A DNA stretch of 64,000 bases, from positions 682,001 to 746,000 of the forward strand of contig CBDDOJ010000001.1 of the NCBI GenBank assembly GCA_965231865.1. Direction: 5' to 3'. Shown in pieces: positions 8,414 through 18,332 of the stretch (the stretch's first letter is position 1; each line of letters begins with the position of its first letter). The DNA comes from WTGA01 sp965231865. Its GTDB lineage: Bacteria > Pseudomonadota > Gammaproteobacteria > Arenicellales > Poriferihabitantaceae. A model generated the notes under the pieces. It ran no database searches, was not told where the DNA came from, and saw nothing but the letters and a program-made list of their open reading frames with translations. The translations under genes were made by a program, and so were the position numbers.

Positions 8414-9744
8414 AACGCAACCGCCTGGTGGTCCTCATCCTCCTCGCCCTCATCGGCGGGCTCGTCCTGTTCGGCGCGAAGCAGTGCGGCCGCCTTCCGG
8501 AACCCGAACAGCCGGCCGAGACGTCGATCGGTACGGAAGACACCACCGTGGAGACGCTGTCGTCGCTGTCGGCCCAGTTCGATGAAGCCTCGAAATCCCT
8601 GTCCCGGATGATGACCGGGGCCATGGAACGGATTTCGGTGCTGGAGGAAAAGCAGGCCGAGGACCCCGGGGCGGAGATCCTGGAACAGGTGGCCGAACAG
8701 ATGAATGCGATGACCACCCGCTCTCTCGACCGGATTGATGAGATCGAGTCGCGGCTGGGAAAGCTGGACGATCCGTCGGCCGACCAGGACCCGGAGTATG
8801 CGGTCGGCAGCCGGTCGGCCTGTGTTCCCCGCAGTGACGGCCGTTGCTGGGTGACCCCGTCCGGTGCGGGGACCGGGATCGGGACCGGGGACCGGTCCGC
8901 GGCAGGCAGGTCCGGTCCGCTGCTGGAGGGTGCCCGGGACCTGCTCGACCCGAACGTGAACAATGACCGCCTGCATCAACGGCCCCAGCAGGCGGACGGC
9001 AGCGGGGAAGACGGGGGGCCCGTTCCGGTGATGACGGTACCGGTCAATGCCACCTTGCTGGATGCGACCGCGATGACGGCCCTGATTGGCCGCATTCCGA
9101 TCCGCGGCGCCGTGCGCAATCCCATGCCGTTCAAGGTGATCACCGGGGCGGACAACCTGGCGGCAAACCGGATCTACATCCAGGGGCTGGAACATGCGGT
9201 CTGGAGCGGGGTGGCGGTCGGCGATGGCGCCCTCAAATGCGTCCGGGGAGTACTGCATTCTGTCACCTTCGTCTTCCGCGACGGCACGATCCAGACCGTG
9301 CAGGCGCCGCCCGGCGGCAATGCGGCCGAGCTCGATGCCGGTCTTGGCTGGATTGCCGACGAGCAGGGGTTTGGCTGTATTCCCGGGGAAGTCGTTTCCA
9401 ATGCCAACGAAGTGCTGACCCGGCTGTTTCTGGCGAGCACGGCCAGCGGCTATGCCGAGGCGTTCGCCGAGAACGAGGTCACGCGCACGGCCCAGGGCAG
9501 CGAGGTGACCAGCGTGCTGACCGGGAATGCCGGGGATTTCGCCCTCGGCAAGGGCGTGGCCAGCGGGTTCAACGAGTGGGCGAACTACGTGGCGGAACGC
9601 GCACAGGATGTCTTTGATGCCGTGGTGGTCGACCCGGGACAGGAGCTGGTGCTCAACATTTCCCGGCAGATCGCCATCGATTACGACCCGGTTGGCCGGC
9701 AGGTCAACCACTTCGTTGCCGGAGGCGTTGATGACCTGGATTGA
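8410..9744 (+). CDS. TIGR03752-family protein, TraB/VirB10-like
   Basis: A protein of 444 residues starting with GTG at 8410. One N-terminal anchor (LVVLILLALIGGLVLFGAK), then a predicted coiled coil with heptads (about residues 55-120), a linker, and a beta-barrel domain (VPVNATLLDATAMTALIGRIP through the end). This is the VirB10/TraB architecture that spans both membranes; family TIGR03752 (PFL_4705). It is translationally coupled to the TraK-like gene. No sign of damage. Confidence 0.87.
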   Translation: MKRNRLVVLILLALIGGLVLFGAKQCGRLPEPEQPAETSIGTEDTTVETLSSLSAQFDEASKSLSRMMTGAMERISVLEEKQAEDPGAEILEQVAEQMNAMTTRSLDRIDEIESRLGKLDDPSADQDPEYAVGSRSACVPRSDGRCWVTPSGAGTGIGTGDRSAAGRSGPLLEGARDLLDPNVNNDRLHQRPQQADGSGEDGGPVPVMTVPVNATLLDATAMTALIGRIPIRGAVRNPMPFKVITGADNLAANRIYIQGLEHAVWSGVAVGDGALKCVRGVLHSVTFVFRDGTIQTVQAPPGGNAAELDAGLGWIADEQGFGCIPGEVVSNANEVLTRLFLASTASGYAEAFAENEVTRTAQGSEVTSVLTGNAGDFALGKGVASGFNEWANYVAERAQDVFDAVVVDPGQELVLNISRQIAIDYDPVGRQVNHFVAGGVDDLD

Positions 9745-10108
9745 TCTTCACCCAAAAATGATGCGCGCAATGGTGCTCGCAATGGCCCTCGTGCTCGCCG
9801 GGTGTGCCGGCCAGTCGGCCCAGCGGATTTTCGAGTCCGAAGAGCCGTCCCTGAAAAGCCGGTACGGACGGACACTGGCAGAGGACCGATCGATAACGGG
9901 GTTTTCGGCGGGGCGGGACGAGGGCTATGTGCGGGATGCCGAAAAGGAACTCGACGTGCTCTTTCCCGAGTTGCCGAATCCGAGGCTGACCCTGTTCGTA
10001 TTTCCCCACATCACGCCGGGAGGGGCGCCGATTCCGGGATATACCACGGCCTTCTACCTGTACGATCACCAGCGCATTTTCGCGCTGCCCGGGGAGGTCG
10101 CCCCGTGA
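9731..10108 (+). CDS. TIGR03751-family lipoprotein, TraV-like
   Basis: A protein of 125 residues with a lipobox LAGC (Cys at residue 25), so an outer-membrane lipoprotein is expected. It corresponds to TIGR03751 and plays the TraV/VirB7 part of the outer ring with the two preceding gene products. GCCGGAGG stands before ATG 9731; a later ATG at 9758 would give a shorter but also functional signal sequence. The stop overlaps the GTG start of the ATPase gene. Confidence 0.82.
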   Translation: MTWIDLHPKMMRAMVLAMALVLAGCAGQSAQRIFESEEPSLKSRYGRTLAEDRSITGFSAGRDEGYVRDAEKELDVLFPELPNPRLTLFVFPHITPGGAPIPGYTTAFYLYDHQRIFALPGEVAP

Positions 10109-12915
10109 CCGCGTCGACGCCGGCGGCCGGGAGCCGTCCACCAACCGGGGAGCGGCCCGTCAACGGGCCGGCGGGCGTGGATCCGAAGGACCCGCACCGG
10201 GTCCATTCCACGGAAGCCCTCTCGTTCTGGCAAAAACTGATGCAGACAATGGGATTGGTGAGCCTGGAGGGAAGCCGGGCGACGGAGTCGGACGCCCGCA
10301 GGCAGTACGCGCGACCGCGGTCGTTCGCGGACTTCATGACGATCAAGCACTACAGCCGGGAGACCGGCTGCTACCTTCATCCGGATGAGCGGACCCTGGG
10401 AAAGATCCTGATGACCCAGCCGATCAATTCGGAAGCCCGGCCGGAAGAACAGCTGGAACAGATGCTCGATGACCTGGAAAATGGCTTCCGCCATATTCCG
10501 GAATACGACGACAATCCATTTGTCGTCCAGATTTATGCACAGGATGAACCCCTCGCCGCCCTGGCGCAGTCCCTGCGAAACTATATCGCCCGGAACAACG
10601 AGGACATGGATGCGTACGCCGAACACTACCTGGAACTGCAGAACAGCCACTATGAATCCATCGGCAAGCGCGGCGGCATCTTTACCGATTCCACCGCCGG
10701 GGTGCGCTGGGGCGGCAAGAATCGCCGGACCCGCCTGTGTATCTACCGGCGCTATGATTCCCTGACCACCCGGGACCAGGCGGGGCGGTATGCCCATGAC
10801 GACTTCAACCGGGTCATTGCCGGAATCGTGTCCGGGCTGGAAGCCGCCAGCGTCAAGGTCGATGAAGTCGGGCCGGCCGAGGCCTACCAGTGGCTGTTTT
10901 CCTGGATCAATCCGAAACCGTTCGAGTTTGAGGGGGCGCTGGCCTTTTTCCGGGACTTTCCGATCCGCGACGAGGACATCCCCGAGGAGTACGATATCGG
11001 CCAGGGGTGCGTGCGGCACTGCCCCGGGGCCGATGCCGAACACGGGACCTGGGAATTCAACGGCCTCCCGCACCGGTATCTGCCCATTGTCGGGGTGCGG
11101 TCCGAACCGCGGACCGGGGTATTGACCACGGAAAACGAACAGGCCCGGAAGAAGTCCGCCGCCCTGATCGACCAGTTGCCCGGCGGGGCGGTCTTCCAGA
11201 TGACCATCATTTTCAAGCCCCAGGACACCATCGGTGCAGAGCTCGATATCATCCTGAAGCAATCCCGGTCCGGTGCGCATTCCGCCATGGTGACCCGGGA
11301 AGACATCGAAAATGTCAAGCACCACATGGCCCTGGAGCACCGGCTGTATCCGACCACCATGGGGATCTACCTGCGTTCCGACACCCTCGAGGCGCTGTCC
11401 CGGCAGACCACCTCGGTCATTTACCTGCTGCAGTCCCACGGCATGGATGCCGTGCTGGCGGAACATGACCTGATGCCGCTGGAGGCCTACGTGCGGAACC
11501 TGCCCATGGCCTACCGGCCGGAATACGACGAGTACCTGATGCGTCAGCGGAAACACTGGATCCGCTGGATGCTGGCCCTTTCGCCCCTGTGGGGACAGGG
11601 CACCGGGACCGGCAATCCCTGCTTCGGCTTCTTCAACCGCGCCGGGGTGCCGGTGCTGGTGGACCCGTTCAACCTGGCGGACCGGGAGCAATCCGGCCAC
11701 ATGCTGCTGTTCGGGCCCACCGGGTCCGGCAAGTCGGCGACGCTGAATTACCTGATCATGCAGGTGATGGCCACCCACAATCCGTATATCTACGTGATCG
11801 ATGTGGGGGATTCCTACCGACTGATCGGGGAATACCTGAAACGGCACGGCAAGACCGTGAACTACGTCAATCTCGATGCCGTCAACCATCCGCTGCCGCC
11901 CTTTGCGAATGCCGACCGGCTGCTGGATGCCGAGACCGGCACGGATACCCGGGATTACCTGTCGGAAATGGTGGCCGCCGCCAAGCTCATCATTACCGGG
12001 GGGGAACAGCGGGAGATGGAGGAATTCCGGCGTCATGACCTGACGATCATCCAGTCCGCCATCCTCTTCTCGGCCCGGCAGTGCCGGGCGCAGGGACGGC
12101 AGATGATGATCAGTGATTTTGTCCGGGCCCTGGGCATGATGATGGAGGGACAGCGGGCCGACGGCCTGCCGCATTATGACGATCCGGCGCGCCGGGGACG
12201 GATTTCGCAGATGCACGATTCCGCGAAGTACTTTACCACCGGGTTTCGCAAGGCCCTGTTCGACAGCCCCGGCGAACTGTGGCCAACGGCGGACCTGACC
12301 ATCGTCGAGATGGGAAGGATCGCAACCAGCGATGAATACCGGGATGTCATGGCCCTGGCCTACATCGGCCTCATGAACCAGATCCAGTCCGATGCCGAAA
12401 GACGGCGCTCCGGCAGCCGTTTTTCCTGGGTCCTGAACGATGAGGCCCACGTGACGACGACCAATCCGCTGCTCTCGGACTATCTCGTCAAGGGCTCGAA
12501 AATGTGGAGGAAATGGGGATTGTGGATGTGCCTGGCGACGCAGAACCTGAAAGACTTTCCGGATGCCTCGGAGAAGATCCTCAATATGTGCGAATGGTGG
12601 ATGTGCCTGCAGATGCCGATCGCGGAAATTGACGACATTGCCCGGTTCAAGCGGGTCTCCGATGAAGAACGGCGGCTCATGGAAAGCACGCGCAAGGAGC
12701 CGGGCAAGTATGTCGAGGGCGTGCTGATGTCCGGCAAGCTGAATCCCACCCTGTTCCGGGTGGTTTCGCCGCCCATTGCCATGGCCCTGGCGCAGACCGA
12801 GCAGGAGGAACGGGCCAGGCGGTTCCGGATGATGGAAGAGGCGGGGCTGACCGATGAAATCGAGGGCGTCCGGCTGATCGCCGAACAGATGATGCAGCGC
12901 AGGGCCGGCGCATGA
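10105..12915 (+). CDS. conjugative transfer ATPase, TraC/VirB4 family (TIGR03744)
   Basis: A protein of 936 residues from GTG 10105 (GTGA overlap). Walker A is FGPTGSGKSAT at about residues 535-545 and Walker B is WVLNDEAH at about 775-782; the first half is the long N-terminal domain of VirB4-type ATPases. The protein powers assembly of the secretion channel and pilus at the inner membrane. Size is normal for the PFL_4706 group. Its stop overlaps the next ATG. Confidence 0.92.
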   Translation: MTASTPAAGSRPPTGERPVNGPAGVDPKDPHRVHSTEALSFWQKLMQTMGLVSLEGSRATESDARRQYARPRSFADFMTIKHYSRETGCYLHPDERTLGKILMTQPINSEARPEEQLEQMLDDLENGFRHIPEYDDNPFVVQIYAQDEPLAALAQSLRNYIARNNEDMDAYAEHYLELQNSHYESIGKRGGIFTDSTAGVRWGGKNRRTRLCIYRRYDSLTTRDQAGRYAHDDFNRVIAGIVSGLEAASVKVDEVGPAEAYQWLFSWINPKPFEFEGALAFFRDFPIRDEDIPEEYDIGQGCVRHCPGADAEHGTWEFNGLPHRYLPIVGVRSEPRTGVLTTENEQARKKSAALIDQLPGGAVFQMTIIFKPQDTIGAELDIILKQSRSGAHSAMVTREDIENVKHHMALEHRLYPTTMGIYLRSDTLEALSRQTTSVIYLLQSHGMDAVLAEHDLMPLEAYVRNLPMAYRPEYDEYLMRQRKHWIRWMLALSPLWGQGTGTGNPCFGFFNRAGVPVLVDPFNLADREQSGHMLLFGPTGSGKSATLNYLIMQVMATHNPYIYVIDVGDSYRLIGEYLKRHGKTVNYVNLDAVNHPLPPFANADRLLDAETGTDTRDYLSEMVAAAKLIITGGEQREMEEFRRHDLTIIQSAILFSARQCRAQGRQMMISDFVRALGMMMEGQRADGLPHYDDPARRGRISQMHDSAKYFTTGFRKALFDSPGELWPTADLTIVEMGRIATSDEYRDVMALAYIGLMNQIQSDAERRRSGSRFSWVLNDEAHVTTTNPLLSDYLVKGSKMWRKWGLWMCLATQNLKDFPDASEKILNMCEWWMCLQMPIAEIDDIARFKRVSDEERRLMESTRKEPGKYVEGVLMSGKLNPTLFRVVSPPIAMALAQTEQEERARRFRMMEEAGLTDEIEGVRLIAEQMMQRRAGA

Positions 12916-13361
12916 GGAGGTTCGCATCAATCAGGATCCTGCCCGCACTGCTGGGGATGGCGGTGGCACCGGGTGCCGGGGACGCCCAGGGCATTCACCA
13001 GATCGACATCTACACCCTGGAATCGATTTACCCGGCCCGCAAATTCGAGACCTACCGGGACCTGCCGGGGTTTCCGCCGTTCCGGGTCATTGACGTCGGC
13101 CATATCGAGCAGCTGGAGGAGCAGTTGAGCGAGGGGCTGCCCGCCTCGGAGGAAGAGGCCAGCCGGCTCGCGAAACAGCGGTTGGCGACCCACCGGCAGC
13201 CCCTGGTGCGGGCCTGGAAGCATCACATGGTGCTGCGGCGGCTGGGGGTCACGCAATTGCCCGTAATCGTGTTTAACCGCAACGAGGCCCTGTGGGTCGG
13301 GGGAAGGCTGGATCGTGCGATGGCGGCGTTTATACGGTACCAGGAGGGGATCACAGAATGA
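12912..13361 (+). CDS. TIGR03757-family periplasmic protein
   Basis: A protein of 149 residues with signal peptide (to GAGDAQ, about residue 26). The mature part holds a thioredoxin-like pattern without cysteines: IDIYTLES, FRVIDVGHIEQLEEQL, and LGVTQLPVIVFNRNEALWVGGRLDRAM. This matches TIGR03757 (PFL_4709), the TrbC/TraW-like partner of the following gene. Both start and stop are ATGA overlaps. Confidence 0.83.
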   Translation: MRRFASIRILPALLGMAVAPGAGDAQGIHQIDIYTLESIYPARKFETYRDLPGFPPFRVIDVGHIEQLEEQLSEGLPASEEEASRLAKQRLATHRQPLVRAWKHHMVLRRLGVTQLPVIVFNRNEALWVGGRLDRAMAAFIRYQEGITE

Positions 13362-14395
13362 GTAGACCGGGAGGCCAGGCACTTCGGAGCGGAACCGGGG
13401 CCGGCATCGTCCTCGCCGGGGTGCTGGCCGCGGCGCCGGTCCAGGCCCAGGACGGGGAAACGTTTACCAGTGCGGACATCCTGCAGGCCGCCATCGCCGG
13501 TGCCTCGGAAAACTGCCTGGACTATTGCATCACCGGGATCTGTTTCTGGCTGAAATGCAAGTGGTCCGGCTGCAAGATCAGGACCACTCCGCAAATCGAG
13601 CACTTCCTGCCGGACCTGGTGGTGACGGCACACAAGAGTCCCGGGGATCTCCCCTGGACGGAAGCCGCCGCGCTGTACGGGGCGGCAGCCGAGGCCGCTG
13701 CCAGCCAGTTGTCCGGAACCGGTCTTGCCGGCGGCGGCTCCCGGCACGTCACGGGGACCCACGGGTCCGGGGACGGGGAGACGGCCCGGGCCGGGCACGA
13801 AAACCTGCTGTTCCGGGATGTGTCGGTGATCGGCAGCCCGGTGGTGGCGGCGTTTTCCCGGCAAAACCGGATCGGATCCCATTCCGGGTACCTGTGCCGG
13901 ACGCCGGTGCGGCCGATGATGCCCTATTTCCTGTCCGAGCTCGACCACCTCGTCTGGCGGGGCGGCGCATTGAGCGGCCCCGAAGTGCTGTACCCGGCGA
14001 GTTTCATTCCGGGCCGGCGCGAGGTCGGCCGGGGCGCGTTCAGGAGCTGGGGGCCGGTGCATCCCCGGACCGGGTTCCTCCACGCCAACGAGGAACCGAA
14101 GGGGGCGGCGGTGATGGCCCAGCGGGGAATGGATATCGCCACCCGGCACGGCCAGCCGCATGTCTACCAGCCCGCCCCGGTGGATTCGTCGAACGAAAAC
14201 ATTGACAAGTGGCAAATGGTGTCACCGGTCGCCGAGAGCCGGTGCGCCGCGTTTGGCACGGACCCGCAATATGGCCTCAACCGCGCCTCGACGGGCAACT
14301 ATGGCTGGCTGTACTGGGGACAGCACGAGTGCTGCATCCGCCGCTCGGGCAGGTTCCTCGGGTCCGTCGATACCAGCCGGGTCTGCCTGAATTAG
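13358..14395 (+). CDS. TIGR03756-family protein, TraU-like
   Basis: A protein of 345 residues with signal peptide (to VQAQ, about residue 32). Cysteine-rich N-terminal region NCLDYCITGICFWLKCKWSGC and a C-terminal GWLYWGQHECCIRR resemble F-type TraU, to which TIGR03756 (PFL_4710) is related. The many cysteines suggest disulfides formed in the periplasm. Role in pilus or mating-channel assembly is inferred from the family. A Gly/Ala-rich insert lies around residues 105-145. Confidence 0.84.
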   Translation: MSRPGGQALRSGTGAGIVLAGVLAAAPVQAQDGETFTSADILQAAIAGASENCLDYCITGICFWLKCKWSGCKIRTTPQIEHFLPDLVVTAHKSPGDLPWTEAAALYGAAAEAAASQLSGTGLAGGGSRHVTGTHGSGDGETARAGHENLLFRDVSVIGSPVVAAFSRQNRIGSHSGYLCRTPVRPMMPYFLSELDHLVWRGGALSGPEVLYPASFIPGRREVGRGAFRSWGPVHPRTGFLHANEEPKGAAVMAQRGMDIATRHGQPHVYQPAPVDSSNENIDKWQMVSPVAESRCAAFGTDPQYGLNRASTGNYGWLYWGQHECCIRRSGRFLGSVDTSRVCLN

Positions 14396-14408
14396 GGGGG
14401 AGGAAACG

Positions 14409-15761
14409 ATGCCAAGAAAACGATTGCTGCCGATCTGCGTGCTGGCCCTGGCCATCGGCCTGTCCTCGACAACGCCTGGCAGTGCCCAGGAATCCGGCGA
14501 ACTCGCCAACGACACGTTCTACTACCAGATCGGCGGACACCGGGCCTCCCGGGCCCCGACCTCGTATTCCCGGACCGTGGTGATCGGCGGGTCGGCCAGC
14601 ATTTCGTCCAACCTGTCGTGCGGCAGCTTTGACCTCGACAACAACCTCAAGCGGTTGTTTGAGAACATCAGCCGCGGGGCCGACCGGGCCGTTGATGCGC
14701 TGGTGTACGCGGCCCAGGGCGCGGTCGCATCCCTGCCCTTCTACGTGCTGCGCCGGGCCGACCCGAACCTGGCGAACATGCTGGAGAATGCGATGGCCCG
14801 GTACGAGGACTACATCAAGCTGTCGGTCCGCTCCTGCAGGGAGGCGCAGCGGATGATCCAGGAAGGCGAAAATCCGTATGCCGACTGGGTGAAGGTCGGC
14901 ACCGCAGGGGCCTGGAAGGACGGGGCGGAGGCGGCCTCGGGTGACAGCGGCGTCAGCGTGACCGAAACGCACGAGGAAATCCTTGATGGGGAAGGACTGT
15001 GCATCCGCTGGATTGACGATGAAAAAAGGGCCTGTGAAGAGGGGCCGCCCATCCAGGTCATCCGCGAGGTCACCGAACGGGGCCACGTCCTGACGACCGA
15101 AAGCGCGGGGACGACGAACGGGGACATCGGCAGCGCGGATGCGCGCCTGGTCTCGGTGTTTCCGGAACCGGAGGACGCGTCCGCCTGGATGGTCCAGGTG
15201 CTCGGCGATCTCACCATTGACAACCGCCCGGGGGGCGTGCCGTCGGGAACCCCGGGATACGGGGTCGGGGCCTCCCTGAGCGAGACCGCACAGGAATACA
15301 TTCTCACCCTGACCCGGGTGGTGAACGACAATGCGCTGGACGAAGCCCGCAGCGACGAGCTGTCCATCCCCGGCCTTGAGATCAACCCCACCCTGATCCG
15401 GGCCCTGCAGCGGCAGCCCGACACCCTGCGCAGCCGGATGATCAGCAAGATCGGGACCGAGATGGCACTGCTGCGGACCATGGAGCGCATCAACATCGCC
15501 CGCGACCTGCTGTTGACCGGTTCGCGGGATCCCCATGTGATCAACACCCCGGCCTTTGCCAGCATCAATGAGATCTACCTGCCCCTGTTGAAGGCCGAGT
15601 ACGAGCTGCTGAAGGACCAGTACGAAGCGAAGGACTACGTGGCCCGCTCGACGATGGCCATGATCCTGGAGGAGTACGCCCGGGAGCAGCGCCGGATTCC
15701 TGCCAAATCCGGCACGCAGGTGCCGGCGGGACGGATTGAAAACGGAGCCCTGATCGAATGA
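14409..15761 (+). CDS. TIGR03755-family periplasmic protein
   Basis: A protein of 450 residues with signal peptide (to GSAQ, about residue 28). The family signature YYQIGG is at the mature N-terminus, followed by CGSFDLDNNLKRLFENI and long helices. It matches TIGR03755 (PFL_4711), a TraH/TrbB-associated component conserved in GI-type islands. A very good ribosome site, GGGGGGAGGAAACG, precedes ATG 14409, suggesting raised translation after the small 13-bp gap. Confidence 0.84.
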   Translation: MPRKRLLPICVLALAIGLSSTTPGSAQESGELANDTFYYQIGGHRASRAPTSYSRTVVIGGSASISSNLSCGSFDLDNNLKRLFENISRGADRAVDALVYAAQGAVASLPFYVLRRADPNLANMLENAMARYEDYIKLSVRSCREAQRMIQEGENPYADWVKVGTAGAWKDGAEAASGDSGVSVTETHEEILDGEGLCIRWIDDEKRACEEGPPIQVIREVTERGHVLTTESAGTTNGDIGSADARLVSVFPEPEDASAWMVQVLGDLTIDNRPGGVPSGTPGYGVGASLSETAQEYILTLTRVVNDNALDEARSDELSIPGLEINPTLIRALQRQPDTLRSRMISKIGTEMALLRTMERINIARDLLLTGSRDPHVINTPAFASINEIYLPLLKAEYELLKDQYEAKDYVARSTMAMILEEYAREQRRIPAKSGTQVPAGRIENGALIE

Positions 15762-16144
15762 ATCCTTTCCGCCCGACAGGAGAAAGAAAACACGGTCCGC
15801 AGGCCCGGCCCAGGGGCTGGATCCGGCGGATTCTCCGGATCAGTGCGGCCGTGGCCGGGGTTATCGTGGCCGGGATGCTGCTCAGTCCCTGGCTGTTGCC
15901 CCTGGCCGATGGGCCGGTGGCGGCCTATTTCCGGGATCCCGGACAGGGCGGGCTGTGGGCCCTGCGCGGGGTGCTCTATGCCATCGGCATCGGCTTCGTT
16001 CCCGTCCTGATCTGGCCGGACCCGGCCAGGCGGCCGCGCGGACGGGCCCGGTCCGCCCAACTCACGGTGCTCGGGGTGGCGATGGCGCTGGAAGGATTGT
16101 TTGTCCAGGGCGGACTGGCCGCCCTGTTGAACTGGAGGACGTGA
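15758..16144 (+). CDS. small membrane protein of the transfer operon
   Basis: A protein of 128 residues with a basic N-terminus and three hydrophobic segments (about residues 28-50, 66-86 and 103-123). The place between TIGR03755 and TraG-like genes is commonly held by a small membrane protein in PFGI-1-like islands. I do not recognise a conserved motif. The start overlaps the previous stop (ATGA). Confidence 0.7.
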   Translation: MNPFRPTGERKHGPQARPRGWIRRILRISAAVAGVIVAGMLLSPWLLPLADGPVAAYFRDPGQGGLWALRGVLYAIGIGFVPVLIWPDPARRPRGRARSAQLTVLGVAMALEGLFVQGGLAALLNWRT

Positions 16145-16148
16145 CGCC

Positions 16149-17723
16149 ATGGTCGTGGATACCTACCTGGAACTGTTTACCACGCTGTACGGCTGGATGC
16201 TGTACAACCTGCTCTACGACGTGCTCGTCAACACCGGGCTGGTGTTCATTCCGCTGATGTTCCTGGTCGTCGGCTACTGGAAAGAGGCCAGCACCAACTC
16301 GAAGGGCGTTCCGGCGGCCGAGCTCTCGATCAAGAACATCCTGTGGGATACCGTGATCATCATGATGGTCGCGGCCATCTTCTTCGTGCCGTCGATCCCG
16401 GTTGCGCCGAGCCAGGTCCAGTATACGCCGCTGTCGCCCGAGGACAGCAGTCCGGGAACGACGGTGTCGGCAGCAGCGTCCGGCACCTCGTACGACCAGA
16501 CCCTGGGGGCGATTGCCACGGCCACGCCCCGCATCCCCATGTGGTGGCTGCTGCTGCACCGGATCGCGGCCGGGATCAACCACAGCATCATCGGTTCGCT
16601 GCCGTCCCGGACCGATATCGATGTGGCCCGGCAGCAGATCGCGGCGGCGAGCATCCAGGACCCGAAACTGGCCCAGCAGCTCCCCGCCTTCATCAGCAGC
16701 TGCTTCAATCCAGCGCGGAACAAGTTCACGAAGTACCTCCGCAGCGATACCATCCCGCCGCCGGGGGAGGTTCTGCTGGGCGAACACGGGGATGTCGACT
16801 GGATCGGCTCCCGGGTGCTGCTGGGCACCCCGGGAATGTATGCCCCGTGCCACGAGGTGAACCTGTGCGGCGACACGCTGACGGCGGGGTATCCCATCCG
16901 CGGGCTGCCGGACGGCCAGGATACGACCTGCAATGTCTGGTGGGAGTCGCTGCGCACGGACCTGCTGGCGCAAAGCGAGCCGGACCTGTGGGACGCCCTG
17001 AGGGACAATGCACGGAGCCTGGCCGGGGTGAGCGAGGCCGAACTCGAGGACGCCCGCATCCAGGCGGTGCTAAACGGCTACACGCGCTCCACCGGCCAGC
17101 TTAGCGGCGGCAACATCGAGTACCACGGAGAACAGGGGGTGGTGGACACCGTGGGCGGGGGGATTTCCCACCTGATGAAGAGCCTCTTTTCGGAGTGGGG
17201 AGCCACCGTTGAATCCGCCAAGGCGGCCACCAAGATGCACGTGGTGAAGCTCGCGCTGCCGATGGTCCAGGCGCTACTGCTGATGGTGGTGTACATGTTC
17301 CTGCCGGTCTTCATCGTCTTCGGCCGGTTTGAGATCGGCAACATGGTGACGCTGTCCCTGGTGGTGTTTGCGATCAAGTTCCTGACCGCGATCTGGGCCA
17401 TTGCCGGCTGGGTGGAATTCAGCCTGTACGACGCCCTGTACCCCAACGGCACGCTCCTGGGGGCCCTGGTGTCCTTCGGCAACGAGGAAGAGTTCGTGCG
17501 CTCGCGGGTGCTGTCCGTGTGCACCGCGTCGCTGTGGCTGTTGATGCCGGCGGTGTTCTTTTATGGGCTGGTTTGGTCCGGAGCCAAGGGGGGGCGTGCA
17601 CTTGGTGGTGCCCTGGGTGAGGGCGGAAAAGCACCCGACAGTGCGGGGTCGGCTTCCGGGAAGGCCGCCGAAGCGGGGATCAACAAGGTGACATCCGCCG
17701 GGACCGGGGGGATGAAGAAATGA
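16149..17723 (+). CDS. TraG N-terminal-domain membrane protein
   Basis: A protein of 524 residues with an N-terminal span pair (about residues 15-45 and 62-82), a large periplasmic loop with paired cysteines (CFNPARNKF, APCHEVNLCGD), and three more spans (about residues 370-480). It resembles the N-terminal domain of F-type TraG, used for mating-pair stabilisation, and closes the transfer operon in this ICE family. GGAGG precedes ATG 16149. The C-terminus is a Gly/Ala-rich cytoplasmic tail. Confidence 0.85.
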   Translation: MVVDTYLELFTTLYGWMLYNLLYDVLVNTGLVFIPLMFLVVGYWKEASTNSKGVPAAELSIKNILWDTVIIMMVAAIFFVPSIPVAPSQVQYTPLSPEDSSPGTTVSAAASGTSYDQTLGAIATATPRIPMWWLLLHRIAAGINHSIIGSLPSRTDIDVARQQIAAASIQDPKLAQQLPAFISSCFNPARNKFTKYLRSDTIPPPGEVLLGEHGDVDWIGSRVLLGTPGMYAPCHEVNLCGDTLTAGYPIRGLPDGQDTTCNVWWESLRTDLLAQSEPDLWDALRDNARSLAGVSEAELEDARIQAVLNGYTRSTGQLSGGNIEYHGEQGVVDTVGGGISHLMKSLFSEWGATVESAKAATKMHVVKLALPMVQALLLMVVYMFLPVFIVFGRFEIGNMVTLSLVVFAIKFLTAIWAIAGWVEFSLYDALYPNGTLLGALVSFGNEEEFVRSRVLSVCTASLWLLMPAVFFYGLVWSGAKGGRALGGALGEGGKAPDSAGSASGKAAEAGINKVTSAGTGGMKK

Positions 17724-17746
17724 GGTTTAACGAGTCGGCAAGCGGG

Positions 17747-18040
17747 TTAAGTGATATCGTAGTATATCCAGTCGTCGAGCACCTCACGAGGAGTCGGGAA
17801 ATACCCGTACGCCTCCTTTTCCATTTCCTCATCGGTTTTTTCAGGCGCACGCGCCTCGCTGGCAGCCGCCAGCAGGGCTGGCGCCAGGAAGTCGACGACG
17901 TCGCAGAACAGATGGATTCCCCGTTCGACGAGCACCCCCATGCCAAAGCGGATTTTCATCCAGAGGCTGGTTTTAAAAAGGAGGGGAGCTGCGATGGAAC
18001 CGCCCTGGTTCCGGGGTGTACAGCGTTTGGAAAATTGCAT
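17747..18040 (-). CDS. small hypothetical protein, opposite to the operon
   Basis: An open frame of 97 residues on the minus strand, converging with the transfer operon. The C-terminal half (EKTDEEMEKEAYGYFPTPREVLDDW) is acidic and protein-like; the middle has a hydrophobic helix. GI-type islands often have a small antisense gene at this place (DUF3742-like), but I cannot match this one to it. The start is uncertain (Met at 18040 or an internal Met, MKIRFGMG) and no clear ribosome site is seen. Confidence 0.45.
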   Translation of the reverse strand: MQFSKRCTPRNQGGSIAAPLLFKTSLWMKIRFGMGVLVERGIHLFCDVVDFLAPALLAAASEARAPEKTDEEMEKEAYGYFPTPREVLDDWIYYDIT

Positions 18041-18065
18041 AGGGGCGGGAGTTTACCACAGAAAG

Positions 18066-18332
18066 CTGAAAGAAAGCTGAATCATTGCCGACTTCATCCG
18101 GGGCCGGCACCGGAGAGCCGGGCTTCCGGAAGCCCGGAGATTCCGTCCCTGATTCCATCGGCCGGCCTGTCCAGGCCGTTGGGGGGGAGTTGGTGGCTCG
18201 GTCGTAGGCACAGGCGGTACCGCCTACCGATGCCACCGATGGCGGTACCGCCCTGAGTTCGGTGTGTACAACGGATAAAAAATCGAATGCTGGAGCAAGT
18301 CTATCACATCCATCTGAAAGAAAACTGAACCA
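18066..18332 (+). repeat. pair of 19-bp direct repeats, CTGAAAGAAARCTGAAYCA
   Basis: Copies at 18066-18084 and 18314-18332 match at 17 of 19 positions. The second lies about 30 bp before the first pilus-operon gene. Each copy contains CTGAA-N6-CTGAA, a two-half-site pattern such as an activator or repressor could bind. Confidence 0.55.
18191..18252. repeat. nested inverted repeats with two GGCGGTACCGCC palindromes
   Basis: The perfect 12-bp palindrome GGCGGTACCGCC occurs at 18213-18224 and 18241-18252. The first is the tip of a larger stem: GGTGGC-TCGGT on the left pairs with ACCGA-TGCCACC on the right. No T-run follows, so it is not a normal intrinsic terminator. Confidence 0.7.

Noticed and set aside
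10066..12930. 954-codon minus-strand open frame opposite the VirB4-like ATPase gene
   Set aside because: Exact antiparallel image of a full-length ATPase; residues are skewed to Gly, His and Pro, without domains. Frames this long are expected at high third-position GC.
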